A stretch of DNA of 64,000 bases from Apostichopus japonicus (Eukaryota > Echinodermata > Holothuroidea > Aspidochirotida > Stichopodidae): assembly GCF_037975245.1 (NCBI RefSeq), contig NC_092563.1, positions 11,003,001 through 11,067,000 on the forward strand, read 5' to 3'. Shown one piece after another: positions 1 through 12,180 of the stretch; the first letter of the stretch is position 1, and each line of letters opens with the position of its first letter. The notes under the pieces are model-generated. The model worked only from the letters and a program-made list of their open reading frames with translations, ran no database searches and was not told where the DNA came from. Both the position numbers and the translations under genes were made by a program.

Positions 1-1846
1 GCACATTCAATTGATCGGTACCGCACATTCGATTGAACGGTATCGCACATTATATTAATCGGTAAAGCACATTCGATTAATCGGTACCGTACATTCGATT
101 GATCGGTACGGCACATTCGATTGTTCGGTATCTCACATTCGATTGATCGGTACCGCACATTCGATTGTTCGGTACGGCACATTCGATTGTTCGGTACCGC
201 ATATTCGATTGATCGGTACCGCACATCCTATTTATCGGTATCGCACATTCGATTGATCGGTATCGCACATTTCATTTATCGGTACCGCACATTCGATTGT
301 TAGGTATTGCTTATTCGATTGATCGGTATCGCACATTCGATTGATAGGTACCGCACATTCGATTGTTCGGTATCTCACATTCGATTGATCGGTACCGCAC
401 ATTCGATTGTTCGGTACGGCACATTCTATTGTTCGGTTTCGCAAATTCGATTGAAGGGTACCGCACATCCGATTTATAGGTATCGCACATTCGATTGATC
501 GAAACCGCACATTCTATTGATCGGTACCGCACATTCGATTTATCGGTACCGCACATTCGATCGATCGGTATCGCATATTCATTTTATCTGTACCGCACAT
601 CCGATTTATCGGTATCGCACATTCGATTGATCGGTATCGCACATTCCATTTATCGGTACCGCACATTCGATTGATCGAAACCGCACATTCGATTGATCGG
701 TATCGAACATTCTATTGATCGGTACCGCACTTTCGATTTATCGATACCGCACATTCGATTGATCGGTACCGCACATTCATTCTATCGGTATCGCACATTC
801 GATTGATCGGTATCGCAAATTCGATTAATCGGTACCGCACATTCGATTGATCGGTACGGCACATTCGATTGATCGGTACCGCACATTCGATTGTTCGGTA
901 TCGCACATTCGATTGATCGGTATCTCACATTCGATTGATCGGTACCGCACATTCGATTGTTCGGTACGGCACATTCGATTGTTCGGTTTCGCACCTACGA
1001 TTGATCGGTCGCACAACCGATTGATAGGTATCCCACATTCGATTGATCGGTATCGCACATTCCATTTATCGGTACCGCACATTCGATTGATCGGTACCGC
1101 ACATTCGATCAATCGGTACCACATATTCATTTTATCGGTATCGCACATTCGATCGATCGGTATCGCACATTCGATTGATCGGTACCCCACATTCGACTGT
1201 TCGGTTCGGCACATTCGATTGTTCGTTACCGCTTATTTGATTGATCGGTACCGAACATTCGATAGGTCGGTACCGCACATCCTATTTATCGGTATCGCAC
1301 ATTCGATTGATTGGTATCGCACATTCCATTTATCGGTACCGCACATTCGATTGATCGGTACCGCACATTCGATCAATCGGTATCGCATATTCATTTTATC
1401 TGTACCGCACATTCGATTGTTCTGTACGTCACATTCGATCGATCGGTACCGCACATTCAGTTTAACGGTACGGCACATTCGATTGATCGGTATCGCACAT
1501 TCCATTTATCGGTACCGCACATTCGATTGATCGAAACCGCACATTCGATTGATCGGTACCGCACATTCGATTGATCGGTACCGCACATTCGATTGATCGG
1601 TACCGCACATTCGATCGATCGGTATCGCACATTCGATCGATCGGTATAGCACATTCGATTGATCGGTACCCCACATTCGACTGTTCGGTTCGGCACATTC
1701 GATTGTTCGTTACCGCATATATGATTGATCGGTACCGCACATTCGAATGATCGGTACCGCACATTCGATTGTTCGGTATCGCACATTCGATTGATCCGTA
1801 CTGTACATTCGATTGTTCGGTACGGCAAATTACATTGTTCGGTACC

Positions 1847-1860
1847 GATTGATCGCTACT
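1847..1860 (+). repeat. 14-bp short monomer, first of about 49
   Basis: The unit GATTGATCGCTACT (or GCTGCT) lacks the first 8 bases of a monomer. It almost always follows a TTCGGTACC end and precedes a GAACATTCG unit. In many left-arm copies a 21-bp unit with TTCGTTTATCGG comes one unit later. Because context and breakpoint are the same each time, the copies descend from one event and serve as block landmarks. Confidence 0.9.
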
Positions 1861-3669
1861 GAACATTCGATTGATCGATACCGCACATTCGTTTATCGGT
1901 ACCGTACATTCATTTAAACGGTACGGCATATTCAATTGTTCGGTATTGCACATTCAATTGATCGGTACCGCACATTCGATTGAACGGTATCGCACATTAT
2001 ATTAATCGGTAAAGCACATTCGATTAATCGGTACCGTGCATTCGATTGATCGGTACGGCACATTCGATTGTTCGGTTTCGCACCTACGATTGATCGGTAC
2101 CGCACATCCGATTGATAGGTATCCCACATTCGATTGATCGGTATCGCACATTCCATTTATCGGTACCGCACATTCGATTGATCGGTACCGAACATCCTAA
2201 TTATCGGTATCGCACATTCGATTGATCGGTATCGCACATTCCATTTATCGGTACCGCACATTCGATTTATCGGTACCGCACATTCGATCGATCGGTATCG
2301 CATATTCATTTTATCTGTACCGCACATCCGATTTATCGGTATCGCACATTCGATTGATCGGTATCGCACATTCCATTTATCGGTACCGCACATTTCCATT
2401 GATCGAAACCGCACATTCCATTGTTCGGTATCGCACATTCGATTGATCGGTACCGCACATTCGATTGAACGGTATCGCACATTCGATTAATCGGTAAAGC
2501 ACATTCGATTAATCGGTACCACACATTCGATTGATCGGTACGGCATATTCGATTGATCGGTACGGCACATTCGATTGTTCGGTACGGCACATTCGATTGA
2601 TCGGTACCGCACATTCGATTGTTCGGTACGGCACATTCGATTGTTCGGTTTCGCACCTACGATTGATCGGTAGCGCACATCCGATTGATAGGTCTCCCAC
2701 ATTCGATTGATCGGTATCGCACATTCCATTTATCGGTACCGCACATTCGATTGTTAGGTATTGCTTATTCGATTGATCGGTACCGCACATTCGATTGATC
2801 GGTACCGAACATTCGATTGTTCGGTATTTCACATTCGATTGTTCGGTACGGCACATTCGATTGTTCGGTACGGCACATTCGATCGATCGGTACCGTACAT
2901 TCAGTTTAACGGTACGGCACATTCGATTGTTCGGTATTGCACATTCGATTGATCGGTACCGCACATTCGATTGTTCGGTACGGCACATTCTATTGTTCGT
3001 TTTCGCAAATTCGATTGATCGGTACCTCACATCCGATTTATAGGTATCCCACATTCGATTGATCGGTATCGCACATTCCATGTATCGGTACCGCACATTC
3101 GATTGATCGGGACCGCACAATCGATTGATCGGTACCGCACATCCGATTTATCGGTATCGCACATTCGATTGATCGGTATCGCACATTCCATTTATCGGTA
3201 CCGCACATTCCATTGATCGAAACCGCACATTCGATTGATCGGTACCGCACATTCCATTGATCGGTACCGCACATTCGATAGATCGGTACCGCACATTCGA
3301 TTGTTCGGTATCGCACATTCGATTGATCGGTACTGCACATTCGATTGTTCGGTACGGCAAATTCCATTGTTCGGTACCAATTGATCGCTACTGAACATTC
3401 GATTGATCGATACCGCACATTCGTTTATCGGAACCGAACATTCATTTAAACGGCACGGTACATTCAATTGTTCGGTATTGCACATTCGATTGATCGGTAC
3501 CGCACATTCGATTGAACGGTATCGCACATTCGATTGATCGGTACCGCCCATTCGATTGTTCGGTACGGCACATTCGATTGTTCGGTACCGCACATTCGAT
3601 TGATCGGTACCGCACATCCTAATTATCGGTATCGCACATTCGATTGATCGGTATCGCAAATTCGATTGA

Positions 3670-3999
3670 TCGGTACCGCACATTCGATTTATCGATACCG
3701 CACATTCGATCGATCGGTACCGCACATTCATTCTATCGGTATCGCACATTCGATTGTTCGGTATCGCAAATTCGATCGATCGGTACCGCACATTCGATTG
3801 TTCGGTATCGCACATTCGATTGATCGGTACCGCACATTCGATTGAACGGTATCGCACATTCGATTAATCGGTAAAGCACATTCGATTAATCGGTACCGCA
3901 CATTCGATTGATCGGTACCGCACATTCGATTGATCGGTACCGCACATTCGATTGTTCGGTATCGCACATTCGATTGATCGGTACCGCACATTCGATTGT
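3670..3999 (+). repeat. 330-bp (15-monomer) tandem unit, copy a
   Basis: The stretch runs through the units CATTCGATTTATCGATACC, CATTCATTCTATCGG and GTAAAGCACATTC, and repeats exactly 330 bp (15 x 22) later. The left edge is set by the first mismatch, TTGATCGG against TTGTTCGG, at 3,669/3,999. The pair lies inside block L and is present again in its second copy, so it arose before the 7.7-kb duplication. Confidence 0.88.
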
Positions 4000-4337
4000 T
4001 CGGTACCGCACATTCGATTTATCGATACCGCACATTCGATCGATCGGTACCGCACATTCATTCTATCGGTATCGCACATTCGATTGTTCGGTATCGCAAA
4101 TTCGATCGATCGGTACCGCACATTCGATTGTTCGGTATCGCACATTCGATTGATCGGTACCGCACATTCGATTGAACGGTATCGCACATTCGATTAATCG
4201 GTAAAGCACATTCGATTAATCGGTACCGCACATTCGATTGATCGGTACCGCACATTCGATTGATCGGTACCGCACATTCGATTGTTCGGTATCGCACATT
4301 CGATTGATCGGTACCGCACATTCGATTGTTCGGTACG
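4000..4337 (+). repeat. 330-bp tandem unit, copy b
   Basis: Second copy of the 15-monomer unit, adjoining the first. It ends near 4,337, where TATTTATCGATACC is replaced by a CGATCGATCGG unit. The equivalent pair in block L copy 2 lies near 11,371-12,038 and carries a further 44-bp insertion. Confidence 0.85.
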
Positions 4338-5100
4338 GCACATTCGATCGATCGGTACCGCATATTCAGTTTAACGGTACGGCACATTCGATTGTTCGGT
4401 ATTGCACATTCGATTGATCGGTATCGCACATTCGATCGATCGGTACCGCACATTCGATTGTTCGGTATCGCACATTCGATTGATCGGTACCGCACATTCG
4501 ATTGATCGGTACAGCACATCCGATTTATCTGTATCGCACATTCGAGTGATCGGTATTGCACATTCCATTTATCGGTATCGCACATTTGATTTATCGAAAC
4601 CGCCCATTCGATAGATCGGTATCGCACATTCGATTGATCGGTACCGCACATTCGATCGATTGGTACCGCATATTCCTTTTATCTGTACCGCACATTCGAT
4701 TGATCGGTTCGGCTCATTCGATTGATCGGTACCGCATATTGATTGATCGGTATCGAACATTCGATTGATCGGTACCGCACATTCGATCGATCGGTACCGC
4801 TCATTCGATTGTTCGGTATTGCACATTCGATTGATCGGTACGGCACGATCGATCGATCGGAACCGCACATTTATTTTATCGGTGCCGCACATTCGATTGT
4901 TCGGTACTGCACATTCGATTGATCGGTACCTTATATTCGATTGTTCGGTATCGCACATCCGATTGATCGGTACCGCATATTCGATCGATCGGTACCGCAC
5001 AATCGTTTATCGGTACCGAACATTCGATTGATCGGTACCGCACATTCGATTTATCGGTACCGCACATTCATTTTATCTGTACTGCACATTCGATTGTTCG

Positions 5101-5320
5101 GTACCTCACATTCGATTGATCGGTACCGCACTTTCGATTGTTCGGTACCGCACATTCCATTGATCGGTACTGCACTTTCGATTGATCGGTACTGCACTTT
5201 CGATTGTACGGTACCGCACATTCGATTGATCGGTAACGCACAATCGATTTTTCGGTACGTCACATTCGATTGTTCGGTACCGCACATTCATTTTATCGGT
5301 ACCGCACATTCGAATGTTCG
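5101..5320 (+). repeat. 220-bp (10-monomer) local repeat, copy a
   Basis: Ten units running from GTACCTCACATTCG through GCACTTTCG units to CATTCGAATGTTCGG. The same order restarts at about 5,321. The GCACTTTCG (position 5, A to T) and TTGTACGG variants are concentrated here. Confidence 0.82.
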
Positions 5321-5606
5321 GTACCTCACATTCGATTGATCGGCACCGCACTTTCGATTGTTCGGTACTGCACATTCCATTGATCGGTACTGCACATTCG
5401 ATTGATCGGTACTGCACTTTCGATTGTACGGTACCGCACATTCCATTGATCGGTACTGCACATTCGATTGATCGGTACTGCACTTTCGATTGTACGGTAC
5501 CGCACATTCCATTGATCGGTAACGCACATTCGATTTTTCGGTACGTCACATTCGATTGTTTGGTACCGCACATTCATTTTATCGGTACCGCACATTCGAT
5601 TGTTTG
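5321..5606 (+). repeat. Expanded second copy of the 220-bp repeat
   Basis: It starts like copy a but is longer by 66 bp, because an internal trimer is doubled (5,373-5,504). It then ends with GATTTTTCGGTACG and TTGTTTGGTACC units as in copy a. This is a direct view of growth by three-monomer steps. Confidence 0.82.
5373..5504 (+). repeat. 66-bp trimer, two perfect tandem copies
   Basis: The trimer is a CATTCCATTGATCGG unit, a CATTCGATTGATCGG unit and a CTTTCGATTGTACGG unit; the first two end in TACTGCA, the third in TACCGCA. It starts at 5,373 and 5,439, and a third start follows at 5,505. A single related trimer sits 220 bp upstream at 5,153. 66 bp is also the length at which a 22-bp unit returns to the same reading frame. 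Confidence 0.88.
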
Positions 5607-5787
5607 GTACCGCACATTCATTTTATCGGTACCGCACATTCGATTTTTCGGTGCCGCACATTCGATTTATCGGTAAGGAACATTATATTTATTGATACCG
5701 CACATTCGATTTATCGGTTCCGCACATTCGATTAAGAGGTACCAAACATTCGATTTATCAGTACCGCACATTCTATATTTCGGTATC

Positions 5788-5795
5788 GCACATTC
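5788..5795 (+). repeat. Orphan 8-bp monomer fragment GCACATTC
   Basis: The unit start GCACATTC occurs twice in a row here (GTATCGCACATTCGCACATTCG). This leaves a free 8-bp piece that is exactly what the recurring 14-bp short units lack (8 + 14 = 22). I saw only one such orphan. Confidence 0.85.
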
Positions 5796-7140
5796 GCACA
5801 TTCGATTGTTCGGTACCGAACATTCGATTGATCGGTACAGCACATCCTATTTATCTGTAACGCACATTCGATTGATCGAAACCGCACATTCGATTGATCG
5901 GTACCGCACATTCGATTGATCGAAAGCGCACATTCGATTGATCGGTACCGCACATTCGATTGATCGGTATCGCACATTCGATCGATCGGTACCGCATATT
6001 CCTTTTATCTGTACCGCATATTCGATAGATCGGTTCGGCACATTCGATTGATCGGTACCGCACATTCGATTGATCGGTTCGGCAACATTCCATTGATCGG
6101 TACCGCATATTCGATTGATCGGTACCGCACATTCGATTGTTAGGTAACTCACATTCAATTGATCGGTGCCGCACATTCGATTGTTCGGTACGGCACATTC
6201 GATTGATCGGTACCGCACATTCGATTGATCGGTACCGCACATTCGATTGATCGAAACCGCACAATCTATTGATCGGTACAGCACATTCGATTGATCGGTA
6301 CCGCACATTCGGTTGATCGGTACCGCACATCATATTTATCGGTATCGCACATTCGATTGATCGGTATCGCACATTCCATTGTGCGGTACCGCACATTCGA
6401 TTGTTCGGTACCGCACATTCGATCGATCGGTATCGCATATTCATTTTATCTGTACCGCACATTCGATATATCGGTATCGCACATTCGATCGATCGGTTCG
6501 GCACATTCGATTCATCGGTACCGCACATTCGATTGATCGGTTCGGCACATTCGATTGTTCGGTACCGCATATTTGATTGATCGTTACCGCTCATTCGATT
6601 GTTCGGTATCGCACATTCCATATATCGGTATCGCACATTCGATTGATCGAAACCGCACATTCGATTGATCGGTACCGAACATTCGATTGATCGGTACCGC
6701 ACATTCGATTTATTGGTGCCGCACATTAGATTTATAGGCACCAAACATTCGATTTATCGGTACCGCACATTCGATTGATCGGTACCGCACATTCGATTGA
6801 TCGGTTCGGCACATTCGATTGTTCGGTACCGCATATTTGATTGATCGGAACCGCACATTCGATCGATCGGTACCGCTCATTCGATTGTTCGGTATTGCAA
6901 ATTCGATTGATCGTTACCGCACATTCTATTGAACGGTATCGCACATTCGATAAATCGGTACCGTACATTCGATTGATCGATACCGCAAATTCGATTGATC
7001 GGTAGCGCACATTCGATTGTTTGGTAACTCACATTCGATTGATCGGTACCGCACATTCGATTGTTCGGTACGGCACATTCTATTGATCGGTACCGCACAT
7101 TCGATTGATCGGTACCGCACATTCGATCGATCGGTATCGC

Positions 7141-7701
7141 ATATTCATTTTATCTGTACCGCACATTCGATTGTTCGGTACGGCACATTCGATCGATCGG
7201 TACCGCACATTCAGTTTAACGGTACGGCACATTCGATTGATCGGTATCGCACATTCCATTTATCGGTACCGCAAATTCGATTGATCGAAACCGCACATTC
7301 GATTGATCGGTACCGCACATTCGATTGATCGGTACCGCACATTCGATCGATCGGTACCGCATATTCATTTTATCGGTATCGCACATTCGATCGATCGGTA
7401 TAGCACATTCGATTGATCGGTACCCCACATTCGACTGTTCGGTTCGGCACATTCGATTGTTCGTTACCGCATATATGATTGATCGGTACCGCACATTCGA
7501 ATGATCGGTACCGCACATTCGATTGTTCGGTATCGCACATTCGATTGATCCGTACTGTACATTCGATTGTTCGGTACGGCAAATTCCATTGTTCGGTACC
7601 GATTGATCGCTACTGAACATTCGATTGATCGATACCGCACATCCGTTTATCGGTACCGTACATTCATTTAAACGGTACGGCATATTCAATTGTTCGGTAT
7701 T
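7141..7701 (+). repeat. Extra copy of the 1.39-1.95 kb part of block L
   Basis: This stretch matches 1,387-1,947 at a spacing of 5,754 bp, including the 14-bp short unit (7,601-7,614, equivalent to 1,847-1,860), with several substitutions. Directly after it, at 7,702, the sequence jumps to the equivalent of window position 1. The junction is therefore a block boundary. Confidence 0.82.
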
Positions 7702-10700
7702 GCACATTCAATTGATCGGTACCGCACATTCGATTGAACGGTATCGCACATTATATTAATCGGTAAAGCACATTCGATTAATCGGTACCGTACATTCGAT
7801 TGATCGGTACGGCACATTCGATTGTTCGGTATCTCACATTCGATTGATCGGTACCGCACATTCGATTGTTCGGTACGGCACATTCGATTGTTCGGTACCG
7901 CATATTCGATTGATCGGTACCGCACATCCTATTTATCGGTATCGCACATTCGATTGATCGGTATCGCACATTTCATTTATCGGTACCGCACATTCGATTG
8001 TTAGGTATTGCTTATTCGATTGATCGGTATCGCACATTCGATTGATAGGTACCGCACATTCGATTGTTCGGTATCTCACATTCGATTGATCGGTACCGCA
8101 CATTCGATTGTTCGGTACGGCACATTCTATTGTTCGGTTTCGCAAATTCGATTGAAGGGTACCGCACATCCGATTTATAGGTATCGCACATTCGATTGAT
8201 CGAAACCGCACATTCTATTGATCGGTACCGCACATTCGATTTATCGGTACCGCACATTCGATCGATCGGTATCGCATATTCATTTTATCTGTACCGCACA
8301 TCCGATTTATCGGTATCGCACATTCGATTGATCGGTATCGCACATTCCATTTATCGGTACCGCACATTCGATTGATCGAAACCGCACATTCGATTGATCG
8401 GTATCGAACATTCTATTGATCGGTACCGCACTTTCGATTTATCGATACCGCACATTCGATTGATCGGTACCGCACATTCATTCTATCGGTATCGCACATT
8501 CGATTGATCGGTATCGCAAATTCGATTAATCGGTACCGCACATTCGATTGATCGGTACGGCACATTCGATTGATCGGTACCGCACATTCGATTGTTCGGT
8601 ATCGCACATTCGATTGATCGGTATCTCACATTCGATTGATCGGTACCGCACATTCGATTGTTCGGTACGGCACATTCGATTGTTCGGTTTCGCACCTACG
8701 ATTGATCGGTCGCACAACCGATTGATAGGTATCCCACATTCGATTGATCGGTATCGCACATTCCATTTATCGGTACCGCACATTCGATTGATCGGTACCG
8801 CACATTCGATCAATCGGTACCACATATTCATTTTATCGGTATCGCACATTCGATCGATCGGTATCGCACATTCGATTGATCGGTACCCCACATTCGACTG
8901 TTCGGTTCGGCACATTCGATTGTTCGTTACCGCTTATTTGATTGATCGGTACCGAACATTCGATAGGTCGGTACCGCACATCCTATTTATCGGTATCGCA
9001 CATTCGATTGATTGGTATCGCACATTCCATTTATCGGTACCGCACATTCGATTGATCGGTACCGCACATTCGATCAATCGGTATCGCATATTCATTTTAT
9101 CTGTACCGCACATTCGATTGTTCTGTACGTCACATTCGATCGATCGGTACCGCACATTCAGTTTAACGGTACGGCACATTCGATTGATCGGTATCGCACA
9201 TTCCATTTATCGGTACCGCACATTCGATTGATCGAAACCGCACATTCGATTGATCGGTACCGCACATTCGATTGATCGGTACCGCACATTCGATTGATCG
9301 GTACCGCACATTCGATCGATCGGTATCGCACATTCGATCGATCGGTATAGCACATTCGATTGATCGGTACCCCACATTCGACTGTTCGGTTCGGCACATT
9401 CGATTGTTCGTTACCGCATATATGATTGATCGGTACCGCACATTCGAATGATCGGTACCGCACATTCGATTGTTCGGTATCGCACATTCGATTGATCCGT
9501 ACTGTACATTCGATTGTTCGGTACGGCAAATTACATTGTTCGGTACCGATTGATCGCTACTGAACATTCGATTGATCGATACCGCACATTCGTTTATCGG
9601 TACCGTACATTCATTTAAACGGTACGGCATATTCAATTGTTCGGTATTGCACATTCAATTGATCGGTACCGCACATTCGATTGAACGGTATCGCACATTA
9701 TATTAATCGGTAAAGCACATTCGATTAATCGGTACCGTGCATTCGATTGATCGGTACGGCACATTCGATTGTTCGGTTTCGCACCTACGATTGATCGGTA
9801 CCGCACATCCGATTGATAGGTATCCCACATTCGATTGATCGGTATCGCACATTCCATTTATCGGTACCGCACATTCGATTGATCGGTACCGAACATCCTA
9901 ATTATCGGTATCGCACATTCGATTGATCGGTATCGCACATTCCATTTATCGGTACCGCACATTCGATTTATCGGTACCGCACATTCGATCGATCGGTATC
10001 GCATATTCATTTTATCTGTACCGCACATCCGATTTATCGGTATCGCACATTCGATTGATCGGTATCGCACATTCCATTTATCGGTACCGCACATTTCCAT
10101 TGATCGAAACCGCACATTCCATTGTTCGGTATCGCACATTCGATTGATCGGTACCGCACATTCGATTGAACGGTATCGCACATTCGATTAATCGGTAAAG
10201 CACATTCGATTAATCGGTACCACACATTCGATTGATCGGTACGGCATATTCGATTGATCGGTACGGCACATTCGATTGTTCGGTACGGCACATTCGATTG
10301 ATCGGTACCGCACATTCGATTGTTCGGTACGGCACATTCGATTGTTCGGTTTCGCACCTACGATTGATCGGTAGCGCACATCCGATTGATAGGTCTCCCA
10401 CATTCGATTGATCGGTATCGCACATTCCATTTATCGGTACCGCACATTCGATTGTTAGGTATTGCTTATTCGATTGATCGGTACCGCACATTCGATTGAT
10501 CGGTACCGAACATTCGATTGTTCGGTATTTCACATTCGATTGTTCGGTACGGCACATTCGATTGTTCGGTACGGCACATTCGATCGATCGGTACCGTACA
10601 TTCAGTTTAACGGTACGGCACATTCGATTGTTCGGTATTGCACATTCGATTGATCGGTACCGCACATTCGATTGTTCGGTACGGCACATTCTATTGTTCG

Positions 10701-12180
10701 TTTTCGCAAATTCGATTGATCGGTACCTCACATCCGATTTATAGGTATCCCACATTCGATTGATCGGTATCGCACATTCCATGTATCGGTACCGCACATT
10801 CGATTGATCGGGACCGCACAATCGATTGATCGGTACCGCACATCCGATTTATCGGTATCGCACATTCGATTGATCGGTATCGCACATTCCATTTATCGGT
10901 ACCGCACATTCCATTGATCGAAACCGCACATTCGATTGATCGGTACCGCACATTCCATTGATCGGTACCGCACATTCGATAGATCGGTACCGCACATTCG
11001 ATTGTTCGGTATCGCACATTCGATTGATCGGTACTGCACATTCGATTGTTCGGTACGGCAAATTCCATTGTTCGGTACCAATTGATCGCTACTGAACATT
11101 CGATTGATCGATACCGCACATTCGTTTATCGGAACCGAACATTCATTTAAACGGCACGGTACATTCAATTGTTCGGTATTGCACATTCGATTGATCGGTA
11201 CCGCACATTCGATTGAACGGTATCGCACATTCGATTGATCGGTACCGCCCATTCGATTGTTCGGTACGGCACATTCGATTGTTCGGTACCGCACATTCGA
11301 TTGATCGGTACCGCACATCCTAATTATCGGTATCGCACATTCGATTGATCGGTATCGCAAATTCGATTGATCGGTACCGCACATTCGATTTATCGATACC
11401 GCACATTCGATCGATCGGTACCGCACATTCATTCTATCGGTATCGCACATTCGATTGTTCGGTATCGCAAATTCGATCGATCGGTACCGCACATTCGATT
11501 GTTCGGTATCGCACATTCGATTGATCGGTACCGCACATTCGATTGAACGGTATCGCACATTCGATTAATCGGTAAAGCACATTCGATTAATCGGTACCGC
11601 ACATTCGATTGATCGGTACCGCACATTCGATTGATCGGTACCGCACATTCGATTGTTCGGTATCGCACATTCGATTGATCGGTACCGCACATTCGATTGT
11701 TCGGTACCGCACATTCGATTTATCGATACCGCACATTCGATCGATCGGTACCGCACATTCATTCTATCGGTATCGCACATTCGATTGTTCGGTATCGCAA
11801 ATTCGATCGATCGGTACCGCACATTCGATTGTTCGGTATCGCACATTCGATTGATCGGTACCGCACATTCGATTGAACGGTATCGCACATTCGATTAATC
11901 GGTAAAGCACATTCGATTAATCGGTACCGCACATTCGATTGATCGGTACCGCACATTCGATTGATCGGTAAAGCACATTCGATTAATCGGTACCGCACAT
12001 TCGATTGATCGGTACCGCACATTCGATTGTTCGGTATCGCACATTCGATTGATCGGTACCGCACATTCGATTGTTCGGTACGGCACATTCGATCGATCGG
12101 TACCGCATATTCAGTTTAACGGTACGGCACATTCGATTGTTCGGTATTGCACATTCGATTGATCGGTATCGCACATTCGA
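7702..12180 (+). repeat. 4.4-kb higher-order block L, copy 2
   Basis: Runs parallel to 1-4,435 at a constant spacing of 7,701 bp (350 x 22 + 1) up to about 11,970. A 44-bp (two-monomer) insertion at 11,971-12,014 shifts the spacing to 7,745 for the rest. Short units at 9,548 and 11,080 mirror those at 1,847 and 3,379. The near absence of substitutions over about 4 kb implies either a very recent duplication, gene-conversion-like homogenisation, or an assembly artefact. Confidence 0.9.
11971..12014 (+). repeat. Two-monomer insertion distinguishing L copy 2 from copy 1
   Basis: The units AAGCACATTCGATTAATCGG and TACCGCACATTCGATTGATC plus GGTA occur once more here than in copy 1 (after 4,269). 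They duplicate the immediately preceding pair. The indel is exactly 44 bp, so register is preserved. Confidence 0.85.

Larger units (their letters stand above)
1..4435 (+). repeat. 4.4-kb higher-order block L, copy 1
   Basis: The order of monomer variants in this block, including rare ones, is repeated 7,701 bp downstream. Shared landmarks include the 14-bp short units at 1,847 and 3,379 (the second with an unusual AATTGATC start) and the 23-bp unit with CATTTCCATTG near 2,392. I found no substitution in the stretches compared. Similarity to copy 2 ends near 4,435, where copy 1 has CGATCGATCGG and copy 2 has CGATTGATAGG. The block's true left edge may lie before the window. Confidence 0.9.
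4436..7140 (+). repeat. Diverged 22-bp array between the two L copies
   Basis: Only 22-bp monomers are present, but their order does not match block L. Scattered variants seen here include GCACTTTCG, TGTACGG, CATTATATTTATTGATACC and AAGAGGTACC. It contains a local tandem expansion (5.1-5.6 kb) and an orphan 8-bp fragment at 5,788. No gene or other element was seen. Confidence 0.85.
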
